Below, one piece after another: positions 60,176 to 64,000 of a DNA stretch of 64,000 bases; within the stretch, counting starts at the first letter, position 1; every line of letters begins with the position of its first letter. Both the position numbers and the translations under genes were made by a program. Below the pieces are notes generated by a model, which saw only the letters and a list, made by a program, of their open reading frames with translations, did no database searches and had not been told where the DNA came from. This stretch comes from Dryocola boscaweniae (lineage in GTDB: Bacteria; Pseudomonadota; Gammaproteobacteria; Enterobacterales; Enterobacteriaceae): the NCBI RefSeq assembly GCF_025215095.1, contig NZ_JALHAP010000074.1, positions 62,001 to 126,000 on the forward strand, read 5' to 3'.

Positions 60176-61357
60176 TTAGCGTTTGATCGAGTACAGCGTA
60201 CCGTCTTTCGCCTGAATCAGCAGTTTATCGCTGGCGACAACCGGCTCGGTCTGGAAGCCGGAGCTGTCCATCTTCTGCTGAGCAACAAAACGACCGTCGT
60301 CGGTGTTAATCCAGTGCATATAACCTTCGCTGTCGCCAACTACCAGGTAGCCGTTATACAGCGCAGGCGTTGTCAGGTTGCGGTGCAGCAGATCGCTTTG
60401 CGTCCACAGCGTAACGCCACCTTCAGCGTTCAGCGCAATAACGCGGTCATTCTGATCGACCAGGAAGATACGGTTGGCATCAACGATAAAATCATTCACC
60501 GAGCCCAGCTCGCGTTTCCACATTACCTGACCAGAACGCAGATCCAACGCAGTCAGATTGCCGTTATAGGCCAGGGCGTAAACCACGCCGTTTACGATAA
60601 CCGGGGTGGTATCCACATCGCTCAGACGATCGATTTCTGTCGCGCCCGTCGCCTGGGAAATACGTTGCTGCCAGATCAACTGGCCTTGCTTCATCAGCAC
60701 TGCGCTGACGCGTCCGTTATCACCGCCTACGATTGCAGCACCAAAAGCAACCGCTGGCGCTGATTCGCCGCGCAGAGAAAGCGCTGGAATATCAAGGTTA
60801 ACGGTCCATGCAACGGCGCCGTCGTTCTCATTCATTGCCTGCAACTGACCGTTACTGGTATGTATCAGCACTAAACCGTCGCTGACCACCGGGCGAGAAA
60901 GCACCTCACCCGCGGCCTTGCTTTGCCATGCAATACTGCCGTCGGAAGTATTGAGCGCGAAAACCTGCGCTTTTTCGCTGCCGACGTAAACATGAGCGCC
61001 TTCAACCGTTACGCCGCCAGACAGCAGCGCCGGACGGTTTCTGGAGAAGAAGCCGGTTTTCTCAGAGAGATCGACCGACCAGATTTCTTTACCGTCATCC
61101 GCATTGACCGCTTTAACGGTGCCGTGACGGTCAGCCGCATAAACCGCGCTGTCCTGCCAGGCAGGATGAAGGTTGGAATAAAAATCGCCAATGCCGCTGC
61201 CGATGGAAGTGCTCCACACTTTTTCCGGCTCGAACTGGTTTTCAACCGTTGGCAGCGGAGACATTTTAACAACGTCTTCTTCACCGCTGAACAATGAGCA
61301 GCCGCTGAGCAGCGTCAGAGAAATCAGCCCTGGTACAAGTAATTTACGCAATTGCAT
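60176..61357 (-). CDS. bamB: outer-membrane assembly lipoprotein BamB
   Basis: A BAM-complex lipoprotein with an eight-bladed propeller that supports BamA. The 393-residue precursor has a lipobox LLSGC with lipidated Cys20, then repeated propeller blades with WQ/PQQ-like turns (GKEIWSVDL, GSIAWQSKA, GAVAWTVNL, GQLIWQQRI). It begins ten bases after yfgM. Confidence 0.97.
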   Translation of the reverse strand: MQLRKLLVPGLISLTLLSGCSLFSGEEDVVKMSPLPTVENQFEPEKVWSTSIGSGIGDFYSNLHPAWQDSAVYAADRHGTVKAVNADDGKEIWSVDLSEKTGFFSRNRPALLSGGVTVEGAHVYVGSEKAQVFALNTSDGSIAWQSKAAGEVLSRPVVSDGLVLIHTSNGQLQAMNENDGAVAWTVNLDIPALSLRGESAPAVAFGAAIVGGDNGRVSAVLMKQGQLIWQQRISQATGATEIDRLSDVDTTPVIVNGVVYALAYNGNLTALDLRSGQVMWKRELGSVNDFIVDANRIFLVDQNDRVIALNAEGGVTLWTQSDLLHRNLTTPALYNGYLVVGDSEGYMHWINTDDGRFVAQQKMDSSGFQTEPVVASDKLLIQAKDGTLYSIKR

Positions 61358-61367
61358 CGGGTCCCTC

Positions 61368-61988
61368 TTAGCTGGACAAGTTATTAATTTTCATCTGCAT
61401 CATTTCACGCAGCGCAGGAGAAGCATCGGTTTGAGCGCCTTTACTCCAGGCATCACGCGCGCCTTGCTTGTCTCCTTTGCTGAGCAACGCTTCACCGCGC
61501 AAATCAGCCACTATCGCCACCCAACCTTCGCCCTTAATGCCATCGAGGGTTTTCAGCGCAGTATCGGCCTGTTTTTGTTGGATCTGGATACGCGCCAGAC
61601 GCACATTAATCAGCGCCTGAAGGTTTGCGTCGCTGGTATTGCTCAGGCCTTGTTGCAACTGCGCGGCAGCTTTCGCAAGGTCGTTGTTATCAACATATTT
61701 TTGAGCCAGTTCCAGCGAAGCCAGCGCACCGTAAGTATTTTTTGTCTCAGCGGCAAATTTCTCCGCAGCGCTAAGCGTTGCCGGTTGGCTTGCATTCACG
61801 GCGCTTGTGACGTTTTGATATTCCAGCGATGAAGCCATCGCAGAATCAGCCTGATGGCTGTTCCAGTAACGCCAGCCGACCAGCGCGCCAATCCCTAGCA
61901 CGACACCAACCACCAGCGCTTTGCCGTTTTCGGCAAAGAAGCGCTTTACCGCTTCCACCTGATCGTTTTCGTTCTCGTAAACTTCCAC
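61368..61988 (-). CDS. yfgM: membrane-anchored TPR protein YfgM
   Basis: An inner-membrane protein with one helix (about 24-41, GKALVVGVVLGIGALVGW) and a periplasmic TPR region; in E. coli it works beside PpiD at the Sec translocon. The 206-residue length is normal. It lies between hisS (35 bases upstream) and bamB. Confidence 0.95.
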   Translation of the reverse strand: MEVYENENDQVEAVKRFFAENGKALVVGVVLGIGALVGWRYWNSHQADSAMASSLEYQNVTSAVNASQPATLSAAEKFAAETKNTYGALASLELAQKYVDNNDLAKAAAQLQQGLSNTSDANLQALINVRLARIQIQQKQADTALKTLDGIKGEGWVAIVADLRGEALLSKGDKQGARDAWSKGAQTDASPALREMMQMKINNLSS

Positions 61989-62023
61989 GCAGCCCTTCTC
62001 CTTAACGATTAATCACCGGGAAA

Positions 62024-63298
62024 TTAGCCCAGTAGCGCCTGCAGATGCGAACCCGTATTTTGTTGCTCTACGGTTTGTTGTTCACCTGTGCGCAGATCCT
62101 TCACAACAACCTGACCTTTAGCAACTTCGTCTTCGCCGAGGACTAATGCAAAGCTCGCGCCCCATTTATCCGCTCGGGTGAATTGCTTCTTGAAGTTGCC
62201 GCCGCCGTAGTTGGTCATAAGCTTCAATGCCGGGACCTGGTCACGCAACTGCTCGGCCAACAGCATAGCCGCCGCCTGAGTTCCCTGACCCGACGATATC
62301 AGGTAAATATCGACAACAGATTCTGCTTTAAATTCAGGATTAATTGCCTGAACCAGTAAAACAAGACGTTCAAGCCCCATGGCGAAACCAACCGCAGGAG
62401 CCGCACGGCCGCCGAGCTGCTCAACCAGGCCGTCGTAACGGCCACCGGCACACACGGTTCCCTGAGAGCCAAGGCTGCTGGTTACCCACTCGAACACGGT
62501 ACGGTTGTAATAATCGAGGCCACGGACCAGACGCTGATTCACGGTATAAGCAATGCCGGCAGCGTCCAGATACTGGCACAGGCCAGTAAAGTGTTCACGG
62601 GACTCGTCGTCCAGATAGTCGCCCAACGCCGGTGCATTATCCAGCAGCGCCTGCACGTCAGGATTCTTGGAATCCAGCACGCGCAGCGGATTGCTGTACA
62701 TACGACGCTTGCTGTCTTCATCCAGCTTATCTTTAAATTGTTCCAGGTACGCTACCAGCGCTTCGCGATATTTCGCACGCGCTTCAAGCGAACCAATGGA
62801 GTTCAGTTCCAGGCTGACATGTTTGTCGATACCCAGCGCACGCCACCAGCGCGCGGTCAGCATGATTAATTCAGCATCGATATCCGGCCCCTGCAGACCG
62901 AAGACTTCAACACCCAACTGATTAAACTGACGATAGCGCCCTTTCTGCGGACGCTCATGACGGAACATCGGCCCGATATACCACAAGCGCTGTTCCTGAT
63001 TGTACAGAAGACCATGTTCGATACCGGCACGCACGCAGCCCGCGGTGCCTTCAGGACGCAGCGTCAGGCTATCGCCGTTGCGATCCTCAAAGGTATACAT
63101 CTCTTTTTCAACCACGTCGGTGACTTCACCGATAGCGCGTTTGAATAATGGGGTCTGCTCTACAATCGGCAAACGGATTTCGCTATAACCGTAGCTGCCG
63201 AGCACCTGTTTCAGAATGCCTTCAATGCGCTGCCAGATGGCGGTTTCGCCCGGCAGGTAATCGTTCATGCCGCGAATGGCTTGAATGTTTTTTGCCAC
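62024..63298 (-). CDS. hisS: histidyl-tRNA synthetase HisS
   Basis: A class II aminoacyl-tRNA synthetase charging tRNA(His). The 424-residue protein has motif 1 near the N terminus, motif 2 [14 protein letters not shown] (about 112-125), the histidine-specific [14 protein letters not shown], motif 3 GFAMGLERL, and a C-terminal anticodon-binding domain. Confidence 0.98.
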   Translation of the reverse strand: MAKNIQAIRGMNDYLPGETAIWQRIEGILKQVLGSYGYSEIRLPIVEQTPLFKRAIGEVTDVVEKEMYTFEDRNGDSLTLRPEGTAGCVRAGIEHGLLYNQEQRLWYIGPMFRHERPQKGRYRQFNQLGVEVFGLQGPDIDAELIMLTARWWRALGIDKHVSLELNSIGSLEARAKYREALVAYLEQFKDKLDEDSKRRMYSNPLRVLDSKNPDVQALLDNAPALGDYLDDESREHFTGLCQYLDAAGIAYTVNQRLVRGLDYYNRTVFEWVTSSLGSQGTVCAGGRYDGLVEQLGGRAAPAVGFAMGLERLVLLVQAINPEFKAESVVDIYLISSGQGTQAAAMLLAEQLRDQVPALKLMTNYGGGNFKKQFTRADKWGASFALVLGEDEVAKGQVVVKDLRTGEQQTVEQQNTGSHLQALLG

Positions 63299-63415
63299 GT
63301 TTGTTCTCTGTCGTTTTATACAAAAAATGAACCCGAAATCGGGATTTTCGCTATTGCAAAAAAACCGGCGGGTTCAATCATACACTTTGAAGCCTTATGC
63401 TTCCCATGTTTCGCA

Positions 63416-64000
63416 CTATTTTTCCAACTGCTGGATGCTGATACGCTGCTTCTCATCGAGCATGTTGGCCTTCGCACGAATACGCGCTTCAAGCTGAGCA
63501 ATCATGTTGTCGTTATCCATGCGCTCTTTCTGGCGTACGCCGTCTTCGTAGAAACCGCTTTTCTTGTTGCCGCCAGTTACGCCAAGCGTTGAAACCAGCG
63601 CTTCGCCCGGGCCATTCACCACGCAGCCGATAATGGAAACGTCCATCGGCGTGATGATGTCTTCAAGACGCTGCTCCAGCGCATTGACGGTACCGATAAC
63701 GTCAAACTCCTGACGTGAGCAGGTTGGGCAGGCGATAAAGTTAATCCCACGAGAACGAATGCGCAGTGATTTCAGGATATCAAAACCAACTTTGATCTCT
63801 TCGACAGGATCGGCCGCAAGCGAAACACGTAAGGTATCCCCGATGCCTTCTGAAAGCAGCAAACCAAGGCCGATTGCCGATTTCACGGAGCCGCTGCGGA
63901 AACCGCCTGCTTCAGTGATCCCCAAATGCAACGGCTGATCGATTTGTTTTGCCAGCAGGCGATAAGATTCCACCGCAAGAAAAACGTCGGAGGCTTTTAC
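63416..64000 (-). CDS. ispG: 4-hydroxy-3-methylbut-2-enyl diphosphate synthase IspG (3' part)
   Basis: Partial: the 5' part lies beyond the window. 194 residues are visible of about 372. IspG reduces MEcPP to HMBPP in the MEP isoprenoid pathway with a [4Fe-4S] cluster; the cluster cysteines lie in [12 protein letters not shown] and [12 protein letters not shown], both present. The frame runs to the window edge without a stop. hisS follows after 117 bases, the usual order. Confidence 0.96.
   Translation of the reverse strand, partial: VKASDVFLAVESYRLLAKQIDQPLHLGITEAGGFRSGSVKSAIGLGLLLSEGIGDTLRVSLAADPVEEIKVGFDILKSLRIRSRGINFIACPTCSRQEFDVIGTVNALEQRLEDIITPMDVSIIGCVVNGPGEALVSTLGVTGGNKKSGFYEDGVRQKERMDNDNMIAQLEARIRAKANMLDEKQRISIQQLEK

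Overview
The window is a chromosomal segment of a Gram-negative enterobacterium (order Enterobacterales, most like family Enterobacteriaceae). Gene order follows the E. coli K-12 stretch yfeZ-ypeA-amiA-hemF-maeB-talA-tktB-ypfG-nudK ... narQ-acrD-yffB-dapE-ypfN-ypfH-tmcA-ypfJ-purC-bamC-dapA-gcvR-bcp ... perM-bepA-yfgD-hda-uraA-upp-purMN-ppk-ppx-pdeF-yfgG ... guaAB-xseA-yfgJ-der-bamB-yfgM-hisS-ispG almost gene for gene. Proteins are close to the K-12 homologues, but several differences rule out E. coli itself: no aegA, no hyf operon, and a periplasmic nitrate reductase cluster in their place. I cannot name the genus from the sequence.

Layout. 1-10.4 kb: cell-wall amidase, haem synthesis, malic enzyme, non-oxidative pentose phosphate pair talA-tktB, ypfG, nudK. 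10.6-17.6 kb: napFDABC (no napGH) facing narQ-narP, so a periplasmic nitrate reductase and a complete nitrate-sensing two-component system share one divergent regulatory region with tandem NarP- and FNR-like boxes. 17.7-31 kb: AcrD efflux pump, the 19-residue protein YpfM, lysine/DAP genes, tRNA(Met) acetyltransferase, purC with a PurR operator, bamC-dapA, gcvR-bcp. 31-39 kb: perM, bepA, yfgD, hda (CUG start), uraA-upp, purMN with a PurR operator. 39-52.3 kb: ppk-ppx polyphosphate operon, pdeF with a consensus FNR box, yfgG, a three-gene accessory insert (SDR, NTF2-like, HxlR regulator), guaBA, xseA, yfgJ.

52.4-58.5 kb is the accessory part, wedged between yfgJ and der and visibly richer in A+T. 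It has two layers. Next to yfgJ is a peptidoglycan-hydrolase effector gene broken by one in-frame stop, overlapping an LprI-type lysozyme-inhibitor gene (probable immunity). Next to der is a decayed ~4.45-kb integrative element bounded by a perfect 50-bp direct repeat of the der 3' end. It holds a broken integrase, an AlpA-type regulator, a twice-frameshifted AntA/AntB antirepressor, a YlcI/YnfO-type small protein, a non-coding block with six iteron-like repeats, and a DUF3289/DUF943 pair that looks like a second effector/immunity module. TGTACA-type repeats lie inside both ends and could be integrase arm sites. This der-yfgJ interval is the most interesting part of the window.

58.5-64 kb returns to core genes: der, bamB, yfgM, hisS and the 3' part of ispG, cut by the window edge.
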